A DNA stretch of 64,000 bases from JAUVPY01 sp034412795 (lineage in GTDB: Bacteria; Chloroflexota; Anaerolineae; 4572-78; NAK82), in assembly GCA_034412795.1 (NCBI GenBank), contig DAOUMD010000283.1:1-64000 (forward strand), given 5' to 3'. How positions within the stretch are numbered: the first letter of the stretch is position 1; the number at the start of each line of letters is the position of its first letter. Under the pieces are notes generated by a model. The model worked only from the letters and a program-made list of their open reading frames with translations, did no database searches and had not been told where the DNA came from. The position numbers and the translations under genes are program-made. Of the stretch, positions 18,503 through 27,651 are shown piece after piece.

Positions 18503-18531
18503 ATGATAATGTTGATGGTATGTTTTGTCAA
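18503..18531 (-). promoter_or_regulatory. Likely promoter of the glycosyltransferase operon
   Basis: On the minus strand TTGACA (18526-18531) is followed, after 17 bases, by TATCAT (18503-18508). The start codon at 18492 lies only about 11 bases further, so the transcript would be nearly leaderless. Confidence 0.45.
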
Positions 18532-18550
18532 AGATTATCCAAATCTCCCG

Positions 18551-18579
18551 TTGCCAACGCAGGGGGTGCCTGGTATAAT
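18551..18579 (+). promoter_or_regulatory. Sigma-70-type promoter for the sugar isomerase-like gene
   Basis: TTGCCA (18551-18556), 17-base spacer, perfect TATAAT (18574-18579). GGAGG at 18596-18600 then serves the ATG at 18609. Confidence 0.8.
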
Positions 18580-18608
18580 CGGGGCAGTTCTCACTGGAGG
18601 TTTTCTTG

Positions 18609-19541
18609 ATGACGCAGCTTGGGCTTTCCACTATGTGGATGCAAAAGCGACACGGTTCCCTGGAAGAATTCTTCGATGCGGGTCGGGATTTAGGCTTTAA
18701 CACGTTTGAACTTAGCCATCAGGTCACTGAGGAGTTGGTGCAGGCTGCCAGGTTTCCTGCCGGCGAAATCCAGGCGGTGCACGCACCTTGCCCCACCAAT
18801 CCACGTACGCGCGGCGCTCAAGTATCATCGCTGGACAAAGAAGAGCGAGCCCTTGCCGTGGAAGCCGTCACCGCCAGTATCCAGTTGGCCGAGCAAATCG
18901 GGGCACCCGTTGTCGTTGTCCACGCCGGACGCGTTGTGGTGAACCCTATGTTGGAGACGGACCTACGTGCGCTGTATGACCAGGGGCTGAAGGGTACGGG
19001 GGAGTACGATGCCCTTAAGGCCGAGTTGGTTGAGGAGAGAAAACGCCAGGTGGAAAGGCACTTGGATGCTGCGCTTGGGTCTCTGGATCGACTGGCCTAT
19101 GTAGCTGACTCTGCCGGGGTGAAGTTAGGGCTTGAGAATCGCGTTCATTATTATGAGATCCCGCTTCCAGACGAGCTTGATCTCCTGGTGCGGGAGTTGG
19201 CTGGCCCGGTAGCCTTTTGTTTTGACACCGGCCACGCCTATGTGCTGGAGGAATTAGGCTTTGTGAGCCATGACGAATGGCTAAGTGGTTTTGGTGAGTG
19301 CCTTGTCGGCGTTCACCTGCACGATGTGCGTGTCGTGCGTGAGCGGCCGGACCCAAGCGAGCACATGGTGCTGGGTACTGGCCTACAAGACCACGTTATA
19401 CCCAGTACCGGTGTCGTGGACTTTGGGGAGGTGCTGGGTTACGCCTCCGATCGCGTGTTTTTTACCTGTGAGTTTGATTGGTACCACTCGCCGGAAGAGG
19501 TCAAAGAGGGACTGGCCTACCTTCGAGAACAAGGATTCTGA
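18609..19541 (+). CDS. TIM-barrel sugar-phosphate isomerase/epimerase-like protein
   Basis: 310 residues from ATG 18609, eight bases after GGAGG; a TTG directly before it is less likely. The protein resembles the xylose isomerase-like/AP endonuclease 2 barrel: early FNTFELSHQV, then VVVHAGRV, the metal-ligand glutamate in LGLENR, FCFDTGHAY, GVHLHDVR and a final FTCEFDWYHSPEEVKEGLAYL. These carry the Glu/Asp/His ligands of a metal site. Family members isomerise or epimerise sugars or cleave DNA at abasic sites; sugar chemistry is more likely here. It has its own strong promoter, divergent from the glycosyltransferase operon. Confidence 0.8.
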   Translation: MTQLGLSTMWMQKRHGSLEEFFDAGRDLGFNTFELSHQVTEELVQAARFPAGEIQAVHAPCPTNPRTRGAQVSSLDKEERALAVEAVTASIQLAEQIGAPVVVVHAGRVVVNPMLETDLRALYDQGLKGTGEYDALKAELVEERKRQVERHLDAALGSLDRLAYVADSAGVKLGLENRVHYYEIPLPDELDLLVRELAGPVAFCFDTGHAYVLEELGFVSHDEWLSGFGECLVGVHLHDVRVVRERPDPSEHMVLGTGLQDHVIPSTGVVDFGEVLGYASDRVFFTCEFDWYHSPEEVKEGLAYLREQGF

Positions 19542-19575
19542 TTATTCGAAAGTAGCCACGATTTCCAATCGCGCC

Positions 19576-20919
19576 CTACGTCACCTTTCCCGTCCCCCCG
19601 TTTCCTTGATCGGAGCGCATCAGCCAGTGACGTACTCGTGAGCGGAGCAATGCCGGTTTGGCTGGTTTGCCGATGTAGTCGTTCACTCCCGATTCAAAAC
19701 TGCGTACAATATCCTCTTCGTCAGCTCTGGCAGTAAACATAATAATTGGCGTGTCTTGAAACTCTGGGCTTTCTCTCAGCCGTCTTGCCACTTCGTAGCC
19801 GCTAAGCTTGGGCATCATCACGTCTAACAAGATCAGATCAGGTTGCTCGTCAAAAGCGAGTTCAAGTGCCTCTTTACCGTTCAGTGCTGAGAATATCTCA
19901 TATTTATCCTTGCGCAACACGGCCTCGACGTAGCGGACTAAACTCGGGTCGTCGTCGGCAATCAGGATACGCGCCGGCCTGTCACGGCTGGCGGTAATCT
20001 GAGCTGCCAGGTCTTCAGGCACTTGATTCGCGGCTTCTGGCAGGTGAATCTCCATCCCTTCGGCGGCAAGCATGACCTTCAGGTCGGAGCCTGAGTTGCA
20101 AACATATTCTTTGCAGTGTGCATCGAGTTTGTCCAGGAAATCATCCTCGTGCTCGGGATCGTGGTGGCTTAGAATTACTTGCTTGACGTTGGCGGCCATA
20201 GCTACCTCAAGGACATACTCTATCGTGCTGTGGCCCCAATTGCGTTTGGTGGCGTATTCGGCACTGGTGTATTGTCCATCGTGGATGACCAGATCGGCGT
20301 CAGTAAGAAACTCTACGTGCCTCCTATCGCCGGCGTGAATAATGTCGTCCAAAGATGGGTTCTCTACGCCCGCCCGGTACAGATTGGTCGAAAATGGCTC
20401 GTGGTCGGCCACGTAAACGACAGTTTTTCCACCGGACTTGATGCGAAATCCCAAAGTGAGAATTGTATGATTGAGGAACTGGGTCCGTATCTGAACATCC
20501 CCCACGTTAAATGTCTCTTCCCCTACCTCTTTGAACATGATGGTGGATTCCAGTTCATCCAGGGTCAGGGGGAAGTAGAGGTAGTCCATCTGGCCGGCCA
20601 GAACCTCAGATAGACTCCGATCTACTCCCGAGACAGCGCAGATCGTAAATTCATTGCCTTTTTTGAAGACCGGGTCGAAGAAGGCGAAACCTTGCGTATG
20701 GTCCCAGTGCGTGTGGCTCAGGAGGATATTGCCCACGATAGGCGAGGATTCTTGCAGTAGTTTCTGACCTAGCCAGCGCAGTCCGGTACCACAGTCCAGG
20801 ATGAAAAGAGTTCCATCGTCAGTGCGCAGTTCAATGCACGACGTATTGCCGCCATACCGCACGGTGCTTGGACCCGGTGTAGGGATAGAGCCCCGTGTTC
20901 CCCAAAATTTAATCCGCAT
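19576..20919 (-). CDS. Metallo-beta-lactamase-fold hydrolase fused to a response-regulator receiver
   Basis: 447 residues. Residues 1 to about 270 are an MBL-fold domain like PhnP/cyclic phosphodiesterase types: FWGTRGSIPTPG, YGGNTSCIEL, the metal motif LLSHTHWDHTQG, VYVADHEP, and HHDPEHEDDFLD near the end. Residues about 311-440 form a receiver domain with the acidic pair in ILIADDDPS, phospho-acceptor Asp in LILLDVMMPK, Thr in IMFTAR and Lys in YIGKP. The protein likely hydrolyses a phosphodiester or similar substrate under control of phosphorylation. No histidine kinase is adjacent. Confidence 0.88.
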   Translation of the reverse strand: MRIKFWGTRGSIPTPGPSTVRYGGNTSCIELRTDDGTLFILDCGTGLRWLGQKLLQESSPIVGNILLSHTHWDHTQGFAFFDPVFKKGNEFTICAVSGVDRSLSEVLAGQMDYLYFPLTLDELESTIMFKEVGEETFNVGDVQIRTQFLNHTILTLGFRIKSGGKTVVYVADHEPFSTNLYRAGVENPSLDDIIHAGDRRHVEFLTDADLVIHDGQYTSAEYATKRNWGHSTIEYVLEVAMAANVKQVILSHHDPEHEDDFLDKLDAHCKEYVCNSGSDLKVMLAAEGMEIHLPEAANQVPEDLAAQITASRDRPARILIADDDPSLVRYVEAVLRKDKYEIFSALNGKEALELAFDEQPDLILLDVMMPKLSGYEVARRLRESPEFQDTPIIMFTARADEEDIVRSFESGVNDYIGKPAKPALLRSRVRHWLMRSDQGNGGTGKVT

Positions 20920-20957
20920 CGTTTTTACCTTTTAGCCATTTCGCAGTTCAGTTTGCC

Positions 20958-23057
20958 TCACGTTATCTGCCTTTCAAGTGATGCAGGGTCAGTGACGGGG
21001 GCTTGACAGATGAATCGCTGGCAAACATAGGCAGTCGTATGCCTGTTTTGCTGCGGTCGGTCGGCTAAAATCGGGACGATGTTAGTTGCGACCTCATCAT
21101 CAGGTGCGGCCAAGGCGACAACCTGGTGCGGTCTATATGTGCCGAACGTCACATCGAGCATTGCACGTGTTTCTTCGGCTGTGGGGTCGCCGATCAGTGC
21201 AATCTCGCGTGGGGGCGCCAGGTGAAATGCCAATACACTGAGCCAGTGGCTGAATCCACCTGGATATTGCTGCATCATCGGGGTCATACCGGCCAGCATT
21301 TCTTCAGCCGGCTGGCGATAGGTCTCATCACCGGTGTAGGCTGCCATACGCAGCAGCACATCGGCAGCCATAGCGTTTCCAGAGGGGATGGCGTTATCCT
21401 GCAGGCTCTTGGGCCGGGTGATGAGTTGTTCGTGATCGTGGCTGGTATCGTAGAATCCACCGTTGGGATCGGCAAAGTGGGTAAGTATATGGTCGGCCAG
21501 CGTGCGCGCCTCGGCGAACCAGCGCGGGGCGAAGGTAGCCTGATAGAGAGCTAGCAGCCCGTCTGCATAGAAGGCGTAGTCTTCCAGGTAGGCGTTAAGT
21601 CTGGCCTGTCCTCCATTATTATGGCCGGATTCTGATTTCCAGGAGCGAAGCAGACGCCCATCACGGCGTAGTTCTTCCAGGACGAATTCTGCATTACACT
21701 CAGCCGCCTGCCGGTAGTCTTCGCGGTTCAGGGCTTGGGATGCCTCGGCGAAGGCGGCCAACATCAATCCGTTCCACGCGGTCAGCATTTTTTCATCACG
21801 CCCCGGCTTCACGCGTGTCTCGCGCGCCTGGTAGAGTTTTTGCTTGCCTTGCTCGATGATGGCCCGGAAGCGATCGCCGTCTATCCCGACCGCCGCTGCT
21901 GCTGTGTCCATATCCAATTTGACGTTAAGTATGCTCCTGCCTTCGAAGTTACCCCCTGGCGTCACGTCGAAGTAACGGCAGAATACCTCCCCCTCTTTGT
22001 CACTCAAGATTGACTTCACTTCCTCCGGGGTCCAGAGAAAGAATTTGCCTTCTTCACCTTCGCTGTCGGCATCTTGTGCAGAGAAAAACCCGCCGGTTTC
22101 CTCACATTTCCCATTATGGGCGCCCACCGGGTACCTAGCCGTCATCTCGCGGATCACGTAATCCAATGTTTCTTCGACGATGCGTCGATAGATCGGTCGT
22201 CCGGTCACCTGCCACGCATGGGTGTACAAACGGGCTAACAGCGCGTTGTCGTAGAGCATCTTTTCAAAGTGAGGGACGAGCCAGAGAGCGTCGGTGGAGT
22301 AACGGTGGAAGCCACCACCCAGTTGGTCGTAGATGCCGCCCGATGCCATTTGGGTCAGCGTCAGGTCCACCATATCCAGAGCTTTGCTTTCACCGGTTCG
22401 ATGGTGATAGCGCAGCAGAAATTCCAGGTTCATTGGCTGAGGGAATTTAGGCGCATCACCAAACCCGCCATAAGTTGCATCAAAGCGACCGGCCAGGCCG
22501 TGATAAGCCCGGTCCAGCGTGTCCGGAGTGATAGCATCTGAATCAGCCCGCAACGCCAGGGATTGGTTGACGCGGCTTCTAAGTTGCTTGCCTCCCTCTT
22601 CGATTTTTTCGCGTTGGTTTTGATAAACTTCGGCGATGCTGAGAAGCACCTGTTGGAACGAGGGCATGCCATAACGACTCGTGGGTGGGAAGTAGGTGCC
22701 GCCGTAAAAGGGGTTGCCGTCAGGTGTGAGGAAAACCGACATGGGCCAGCCACCCTGACCCGTCATGGTTACCACAGCCTCCATATAGATTGTGTCAAGA
22801 TCCGGACGCTCTTCGCGATCTACTTTGATGTTGACGAAGTGTTCGTTCATGATCGCTGCGATATCCGGATCTTCGAAGGACTCGTGGGCCATGACGTGGC
22901 ACCAATGACACGCGGAATAGCCAATACTCAGAAAAATAGGTTTGTCCTCTGTCCTGGCCCTGGTCAGCGCTTCTTCACCCCAGGGATACCAGTTTACCGG
23001 GTTGTTAGCGTGCTGCAGAAGATAGGGGCTAGTCTCATTGCTCAATCGGTTTTTCAT
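20958..23057 (-). CDS. DUF255 thioredoxin-like protein (YyaL/SSP411-type)
   Basis: 699 residues, full length for the family. It opens with NRLSNETSPYLLQHANNPVNW and the thioredoxin-like SACHWCHVMAHESF, then QGGWPMSVFLTPD and GGTYFPP. The rest is an (alpha/alpha)6-like barrel with GGIYDQLGGGFHRYSTD, WLVPHFEKMLYDNALL and FSAQDADSEGEEGKFF. Family members are widespread but poorly understood; a role in protein or sugar processing has been suggested. It stands alone with about 40 bases to the neighbour downstream. I see no truncation. Confidence 0.92.
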   Translation of the reverse strand: MKNRLSNETSPYLLQHANNPVNWYPWGEEALTRARTEDKPIFLSIGYSACHWCHVMAHESFEDPDIAAIMNEHFVNIKVDREERPDLDTIYMEAVVTMTGQGGWPMSVFLTPDGNPFYGGTYFPPTSRYGMPSFQQVLLSIAEVYQNQREKIEEGGKQLRSRVNQSLALRADSDAITPDTLDRAYHGLAGRFDATYGGFGDAPKFPQPMNLEFLLRYHHRTGESKALDMVDLTLTQMASGGIYDQLGGGFHRYSTDALWLVPHFEKMLYDNALLARLYTHAWQVTGRPIYRRIVEETLDYVIREMTARYPVGAHNGKCEETGGFFSAQDADSEGEEGKFFLWTPEEVKSILSDKEGEVFCRYFDVTPGGNFEGRSILNVKLDMDTAAAAVGIDGDRFRAIIEQGKQKLYQARETRVKPGRDEKMLTAWNGLMLAAFAEASQALNREDYRQAAECNAEFVLEELRRDGRLLRSWKSESGHNNGGQARLNAYLEDYAFYADGLLALYQATFAPRWFAEARTLADHILTHFADPNGGFYDTSHDHEQLITRPKSLQDNAIPSGNAMAADVLLRMAAYTGDETYRQPAEEMLAGMTPMMQQYPGGFSHWLSVLAFHLAPPREIALIGDPTAEETRAMLDVTFGTYRPHQVVALAAPDDEVATNIVPILADRPQQNRHTTAYVCQRFICQAPVTDPASLERQIT

Positions 23058-23171
23058 GTACTATTCAACTCTTCACAATCGGCCCAACTAAGGATTTAGA
23101 ATTAAATAACTTCCCCCCACTCCCACCCCCCACGCTGTTTCGAGCCAGGGGTGGAGGGCTATTTTCAGCAA

Positions 23172-24302
23172 TCAGTCCACCCACACTGAATAGTAGTCAG
23201 TACCAGGTGTGTTCGATAGATTTACCTGGTTGCTGCCATCTGCATCCATTACGTATATTTCCACATCATTATCCAGGTAGGTGTGGAAAAGAATCTGGGT
23301 TCCATCTGGCGACCAGTAGAAATCGCCCTGCACCGATTCCTCGTCAGGGTTGTTGGTCAGGTTCGTTGGGTTGCTGCCGTCTGCATCCATCACGTAGATT
23401 TCCGAATTGCCATCTCGATCTGTTACAAAGGCGATCTTTGATCCATCCGGCGACCAACGCGGGAAACTGTCGTTGGATAGGGATTGGGTAAGATTGACCG
23501 GTTCATCGCCCGACACGTCGGCTACAAAAATGTCTATAGAAGAACTCTCAGGCCCGATTGCCATATATGCAACCCTCTGGCCATCGGGTGACCAGTTTCC
23601 CCCACCAGCAGGGTAGCTGCCGTCTGTCAATGCTTGTTGTGTGTCGCCATCCAAATCGGTAATGAAGATTGCAGGGCCCAAAACTGAAGTAGTAGTAAGG
23701 ATGAACTGATCCGTCTCTGCCGACCAATCGTCAAAAGACTGGGCCGCATCGCGCTCAGTGAGATTGAGTAGTCGTGCACCGTTGGGCTCTACGAGGAAGA
23801 TCTGTGACATGCCATCTTGGTCGCTGGCATAGACCACGTATTCACCATTGGGCGACCATGCGATCGGGAGTTCGTTGCTGTCGGTGGTCTGGGTGATGTT
23901 AGTGACGTTGCTGCCGTCCAAATCTATCGAGAACACATCCAACATCGAGCCGTCCTGATCACTGGCGAAGATCAACTTGTCCTGGCCCGGTGAGTGAATC
24001 GGAATCCCTTCCCGCGCAGGGCTGTTGGTGAGATTCTGAACGTTGCTCCCATCGCGGTCCATGATATAGATGTCCCAGTTGCCATCCCGGTCGCTCATAA
24101 ACGCAATCCGGGCAGAAGAACGTGCAGACAGCAGAGAAGTACCACCTGAGCCCAGGTATAGAGAATAACCGCCGACTATCACTACAGCCAGAATTGCTAA
24201 TGCCAGGGCCGGCAAGACATAGGCCCACAAGCGTGAACCCGACGACTCCATCGGCTCTTCGCTAACTTGGTTCTCTTGCGGCGTACTGAATTCCTCTGTC
24301 AT
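23172..24302 (-). CDS. Membrane-anchored TolB-like beta-propeller protein
   Basis: 376 residues from ATG 24302 (GGAG six bases upstream). The N-terminus is acidic and cytoplasmic, one membrane helix (about 36-58) follows, and the rest is a TolB/WD40-like propeller of six or seven repeats. Each repeat carries forms of WSPDGxKIAFxSDRDGNxDIYVMDADGSNxxNLT. The propeller would face outward. Such proteins bind partners or ligands; no partner gene is visible nearby. The Asp-rich turns could bind calcium, which is inference. Confidence 0.85.
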   Translation of the reverse strand: MTEEFSTPQENQVSEEPMESSGSRLWAYVLPALALAILAVVIVGGYSLYLGSGGTSLLSARSSARIAFMSDRDGNWDIYIMDRDGSNVQNLTNSPAREGIPIHSPGQDKLIFASDQDGSMLDVFSIDLDGSNVTNITQTTDSNELPIAWSPNGEYVVYASDQDGMSQIFLVEPNGARLLNLTERDAAQSFDDWSAETDQFILTTTSVLGPAIFITDLDGDTQQALTDGSYPAGGGNWSPDGQRVAYMAIGPESSSIDIFVADVSGDEPVNLTQSLSNDSFPRWSPDGSKIAFVTDRDGNSEIYVMDADGSNPTNLTNNPDEESVQGDFYWSPDGTQILFHTYLDNDVEIYVMDADGSNQVNLSNTPGTDYYSVWVD

Positions 24303-24413
24303 TCGTTTCTCCGTTTCTGTAACGCATGTACCATGTGAGGCCAAGTATACGCAACAATGCCAGGTACGTCAACCCCACCCTATGGACTTGTGCAAAATTC
24401 AACATTGATGACA

Positions 24414-24463
24414 AGCCCTCACCCGCCGGACCCGAAGCAGCGTGGAGGGCGGGGGTGAGGGCT
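24414..24463 (-). terminator. Possible terminator after the GlgD-like gene
   Basis: The 11-bp arms AGCCCTCACCC and GGGTGAGGGCT lie just beyond the stop at 24475 on the minus strand. No clear U-tract follows, so a processing or stability hairpin is an alternative. Confidence 0.4.
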
Positions 24464-24474
24464 ATCTACTCTCA

Positions 24475-25719
24475 TCATACCGTCTCGCCGCTTGAGATCT
24501 CTTCGTTGGCAAAGTCCTCCGCCGTCACGCCCGGGTTGATAATCACGTTATGACCGATGCGAACCCCGGCGCGCAGTTGGGCCCGTTTGCCGATTACGGT
24601 CAGCCCGGTGTTGAGACTCTCCGGCATCTGCTGGTTGGGCGTGTTGTCGTCGCCAAATCCGATGTGTACGTCCTCGGGGATATTTACTTCTTTGTCAATA
24701 ATGGCGCGATCGACAATCACGCCTGGTCCGATCCTGGTGTCGTTCATCACCACCGAGTCACGTATCACCGCACCCGCTGGCACGAAGACACCGGGGGAGA
24801 TGATAGAGCGCTCGACAGTGCCTTCCACGACACAGCCGTTGGAGAGCAAATTGCCCGCCACCCGTGCCTCGGGCCCGATCTTCGCCGGCGGTTGCTCCTC
24901 GCTGCGTGTGTGAATTACCCACTCGGGGTTATACAGGTCAAGCGCCGGGCTTTCACCCAGCAGGGCCATGTTGGCCTCCCAATAGGCCTGGAGCGTCCCC
25001 ACGTCGGCCCAATAACCTTCAAACGGGTACGCCAGTATCCGCTTCTGGCGGATGATAGCCGGTAACATGTCACGACCGAAATCCATGCGAGGCGATTCGG
25101 TCTCCTCCGTCAAGCACTCTTCGAGCGTGTCATAGTTGAAGACATAAATGCCCATAGAGGCCAATGTGGAACGCGAACGGCGAGGTTTCTCTTCAAAACC
25201 GGCTACCATACTATCTGCATTGGTGGTCACGATGCCGAAGCGGTGGGTCTCAAAGGGGCTTACGCGCCGTACGGCAATGGTTACATCAGCCTGTTGCGCC
25301 TGGTGAAAGTGTAGCATAGGCCGGTAGTCCATTTTGTAGATGTGATCCCCGGCCAGAATGAGAGCGGCGTCCACCCGTTGTTCCTCGACGAAGTCCAGGT
25401 TGCGGCGGACCGCGTCGGCGGTGCCCTGTTGCCAGCCGCTGATGCCACGTCCCAGATAGGGTTGCAGCAGCCGTACACCCCCCGTTGAGCGATCCAGGTC
25501 CCACGGCTTACCCACGCCTACGTGGTCGTTGAGCGAGCGCGGCATGTGCTGGGTCAACAGAGCTACATTAAAAATGCTCGAGTTCACACAATTGGACAGA
25601 GGGAAATCGATGATGCGATATTTGCCGCCAAACGGGATCGAAGGCTCCGAGCGAATGGCCGTCAATACACTTAGAGCCTCGCTGGCCCCTCCGGCCATGA
25701 TCATCGCCAGCACTCTCAT
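24475..25719 (-). CDS. GlgC-like protein with degenerate nucleotide-binding motif (GlgD-like)
   Basis: 414 residues from ATG 25719 (GTGAGG upstream). The chain aligns from end to end with the GlgC next door: YRIIDFPLSNCVNSSI, GTADAVRRNL, LILAGDHIYKMDY, GFEEKPRR, a left-handed beta-helix C-terminus and the ending SGETV. But the N-terminal signature is broken: GGASEALSVLTAIRSEPSIPF replaces the usual GGxGxRLxPLTxxRxKPAVPF, losing the second glycine, the Arg and the Lys. This is what GlgD-type regulatory subunits show. I infer a non-catalytic partner of the GlgC encoded just upstream, forming a heteromer for ADP-glucose synthesis. Confidence 0.85.
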   Translation of the reverse strand: MRVLAMIMAGGASEALSVLTAIRSEPSIPFGGKYRIIDFPLSNCVNSSIFNVALLTQHMPRSLNDHVGVGKPWDLDRSTGGVRLLQPYLGRGISGWQQGTADAVRRNLDFVEEQRVDAALILAGDHIYKMDYRPMLHFHQAQQADVTIAVRRVSPFETHRFGIVTTNADSMVAGFEEKPRRSRSTLASMGIYVFNYDTLEECLTEETESPRMDFGRDMLPAIIRQKRILAYPFEGYWADVGTLQAYWEANMALLGESPALDLYNPEWVIHTRSEEQPPAKIGPEARVAGNLLSNGCVVEGTVERSIISPGVFVPAGAVIRDSVVMNDTRIGPGVIVDRAIIDKEVNIPEDVHIGFGDDNTPNQQMPESLNTGLTVIGKRAQLRAGVRIGHNVIINPGVTAEDFANEEISSGETV

Positions 25720-25783
25720 GGGTGCCTCACTTTTCAGGGATGGTTCTGACACTTTTTACCGGTCAAATCAAGCAAAGTACTCT

Positions 25784-25872
25784 CGTCAAACGTGATGCGT
25801 GATCCGTGACGCGTGATGCGTGAAACGTGAGTGCATCCATCACGTGTCACGGATCACGCATCACGTTTGACG
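25784..25872. repeat. 35-bp inverted repeat between the two glgC-type genes
   Basis: The arms 25784-25818 and 25838-25872 are complementary over 35 bp with a single mismatch and a 19-nt loop. They are built from variants of CGTGATGCGTGATCC. Further related units (TTTCACGCATCACGCG) continue to about 25910. The element lies in the 237-bp gap between two genes read on the minus strand, so it is in the leader of the GlgD-like gene. Confidence 0.85.
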
Positions 25873-25956
25873 TTTCACGCATCACGCGTCACGCCTTACG
25901 TTTTACGCATGTGTTTGGCAAAGCAGGCCAAACTGTCACCCAGTCCCTATGGATGC

Positions 25957-27207
25957 TTACACTGTCTCGCCGCTGGCGATCACCGGTTCGGGAAAATCGC
26001 CCTCAGTACGGTCAGGGTGCACCAGAACATTGCGTCCCAGCCGAAATCCGCCCGGGATGCGAGCTCGCTCACCGATGACCGTGACCCCCGTGTTTAACCG
26101 GTCGGGCGCCCCCTGGTTGGGTGTGTTATCCTCGCCGTGCCCCACCGCGGCGCCCGGCCCGACGACTACGTCGGCATCCAGAATAGCGGTATCGACTACA
26201 GCTCCGGGACCAATCCACGTATCGTTGAGCACGACCGCCTCGCGCACCACGGCGCCCGGCGATACATACACACCCGGGGAAAGCACCGAATGTTCGACAA
26301 TCCCCCGGATGACGCATCCGTTGGAAACCAGGCTGTTGGTCACCTGGCCCTGGGGACCGATTTTCACCGGCGGTCTCTCCTGGTCACGCGTGTGAATGAC
26401 CCAATCCGGGTTATACAGGTCCAGGGGAGGGACGGGCTGCGCCATTTCCAGGTTGGTCTCCCAGTAGGCGTGGACCGTTCCAACGTCTACCCAGTAGCCT
26501 TCAAATCCGTAAGCGTAGACGCGCGTCTGGCCGATCATACCCGGGATGACGTGTTTGCCAAAGTCGAGGTCAGACACTTCTGTGTGCATCGCCTCCAGCC
26601 GCTCGACCAGCACGTCGGCATTGAACACGTAGATACCCATCGAGGCCAACGTGCCTTTGTCGCGGTTGGGCGGCTTTTCGGTGAACTCGATGACCTGCAT
26701 CTCATCGTTTACCGTCATGATCCCCAGGCGATCTGTTTCTTCCAACGGCACGTCGCGCACCGCCACCGTCAGATCAGCGTTCATCGTCTCGTGAAACGCC
26801 AGCATAGGGCGGTAGTCCATTTTATAAACGTGATCGCCCGAGAGGACCAGTACCGTGTCGGCACGTTTCTCCAGGATGAAGTCCAGGTTCTGGTAAACAG
26901 CATCGGCGGTGCCCTGGTACCAGTCACCGGCAGCCCGACCCAGATAGGGTTGGCGCAAGTGAACGCCGCCGCGCTGACGGTCCAGGTCCCAGGGTTTGCC
27001 AATGCCAATGTGTGCGTTGAGGGAATGGGGGCGGTATTGGGTGAGAACGGCTACGTCATAGATGCCGGAATTGACACAGTTTGAAAGCGTAAAATCGATG
27101 ATGCGAAACTTTCCGGCGAAGGGGACAGCCGGTTTGGCCCGGTAATCGGATAGGACGGTCAGACGTGTGCCTGCGCCGCCTGCCATCAGCATCGCGACGA
27201 CTCGCAT
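25957..27207 (-). CDS. glgC: Glucose-1-phosphate adenylyltransferase
   Basis: 416 residues. It makes ADP-glucose and pyrophosphate from ATP and glucose-1-phosphate, the committed step of bacterial glycogen synthesis. The signature MAGGAGTRLTVLSDYRAKPAVPFAGKFRIIDF is intact in all key residues. GTADAVYQNLD, VLVLSGDHVYKMDYRPML (catalytic Asp) and FTEKPP follow, then a beta-helix C-terminal half. The start has AAGGGA upstream. It precedes a degenerate paralogue in the same direction. No other glycogen genes (glgA, glgB) are in the window. Confidence 0.93.
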   Translation of the reverse strand: MRVVAMLMAGGAGTRLTVLSDYRAKPAVPFAGKFRIIDFTLSNCVNSGIYDVAVLTQYRPHSLNAHIGIGKPWDLDRQRGGVHLRQPYLGRAAGDWYQGTADAVYQNLDFILEKRADTVLVLSGDHVYKMDYRPMLAFHETMNADLTVAVRDVPLEETDRLGIMTVNDEMQVIEFTEKPPNRDKGTLASMGIYVFNADVLVERLEAMHTEVSDLDFGKHVIPGMIGQTRVYAYGFEGYWVDVGTVHAYWETNLEMAQPVPPLDLYNPDWVIHTRDQERPPVKIGPQGQVTNSLVSNGCVIRGIVEHSVLSPGVYVSPGAVVREAVVLNDTWIGPGAVVDTAILDADVVVGPGAAVGHGEDNTPNQGAPDRLNTGVTVIGERARIPGGFRLGRNVLVHPDRTEGDFPEPVIASGETV

Positions 27208-27246
27208 AGTAGGGCGGTCCCTTTCTGGCCGTAATTGTTGCGGCTT

Positions 27247-27303
27247 GTAGTGGCGACTTCAGTCGCTGTTCCCACGGAAATCGATGACTGAAGTCGTTAC
27301 TAC
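27247..27303. repeat. Imperfect inverted repeat (REP-like)
   Basis: The arms GTAGTGGCGACTTCAGTC and GACTGAAGTCGTTACTAC flank a 21-nt loop with two mismatches. It lies upstream of glgC, between glgC and the tRNA. The form is that of a dispersed REP-like repeat; copy number cannot be judged from one window. Confidence 0.7.
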
Positions 27304-27368
27304 GGACACATCAGCAGATGACAAAGGGCCGTCGTCGTGCCCGGCCCTCGCCACTGAGATTGGTCCAG

Positions 27369-27441
27369 CGCCCCAGGCAGGACTCGAACCTGCAACCAAC
27401 GGTTTAGAAGACCGTTGCTCTGTCCCTTGAGCTACTGGGGC
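27369..27441 (-). tRNA. tRNA-Arg (anticodon TCT)
   Basis: 73 nt. The acceptor arms GCCCCAG/CTGGGGC, D stem GCTC/GAGC, anticodon stem ACGGT/ACCGT with loop CTTCTAA, and T arm GCAGG-TTCGAGT-CCTGC all pair. The anticodon is TCT. CCA is not encoded. Its 5' side faces the mobile-element region and its 3' side faces glgC. The 210 bases from 27442 to 27651 hold a tRNA leader and one hairpin, with no gene seen. Confidence 0.95.
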
Positions 27442-27613
27442 ATTTTTCGCTAACAGTCTTGTATATTTCGACTAGACTTTCGAGGTATCTTCGACATGCA
27501 ATTTGGGAAAGATTTTAGAGGTATTCTACCCCCAATCATGGGTCTGGTCAAACTATAATGGCCGGTCACTGGTAGGGTTTTTATCCCCCGCAGGTGTTCC
27601 AGCCAGATTAGAG

Positions 27614-27633
27614 AGGGGGCGCTGAGGCCCCCT
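27614..27633 (-). terminator. Hairpin after the Sak4-like gene, possible operon terminator
   Basis: The arms AGGGGGC and GCCCCCT with a 6-nt loop lie 19 bases beyond the last gene of the replication operon. The U-tract is weak. Confidence 0.5.
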
Positions 27634-27651
27634 GACTAACGGCACTCTGAA

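Noticed and set aside
18531..18531. TTG start of the first glycosyltransferase gene
   Set aside because: The TTG is the -35 of the likely promoter; ATG 18492 follows it.
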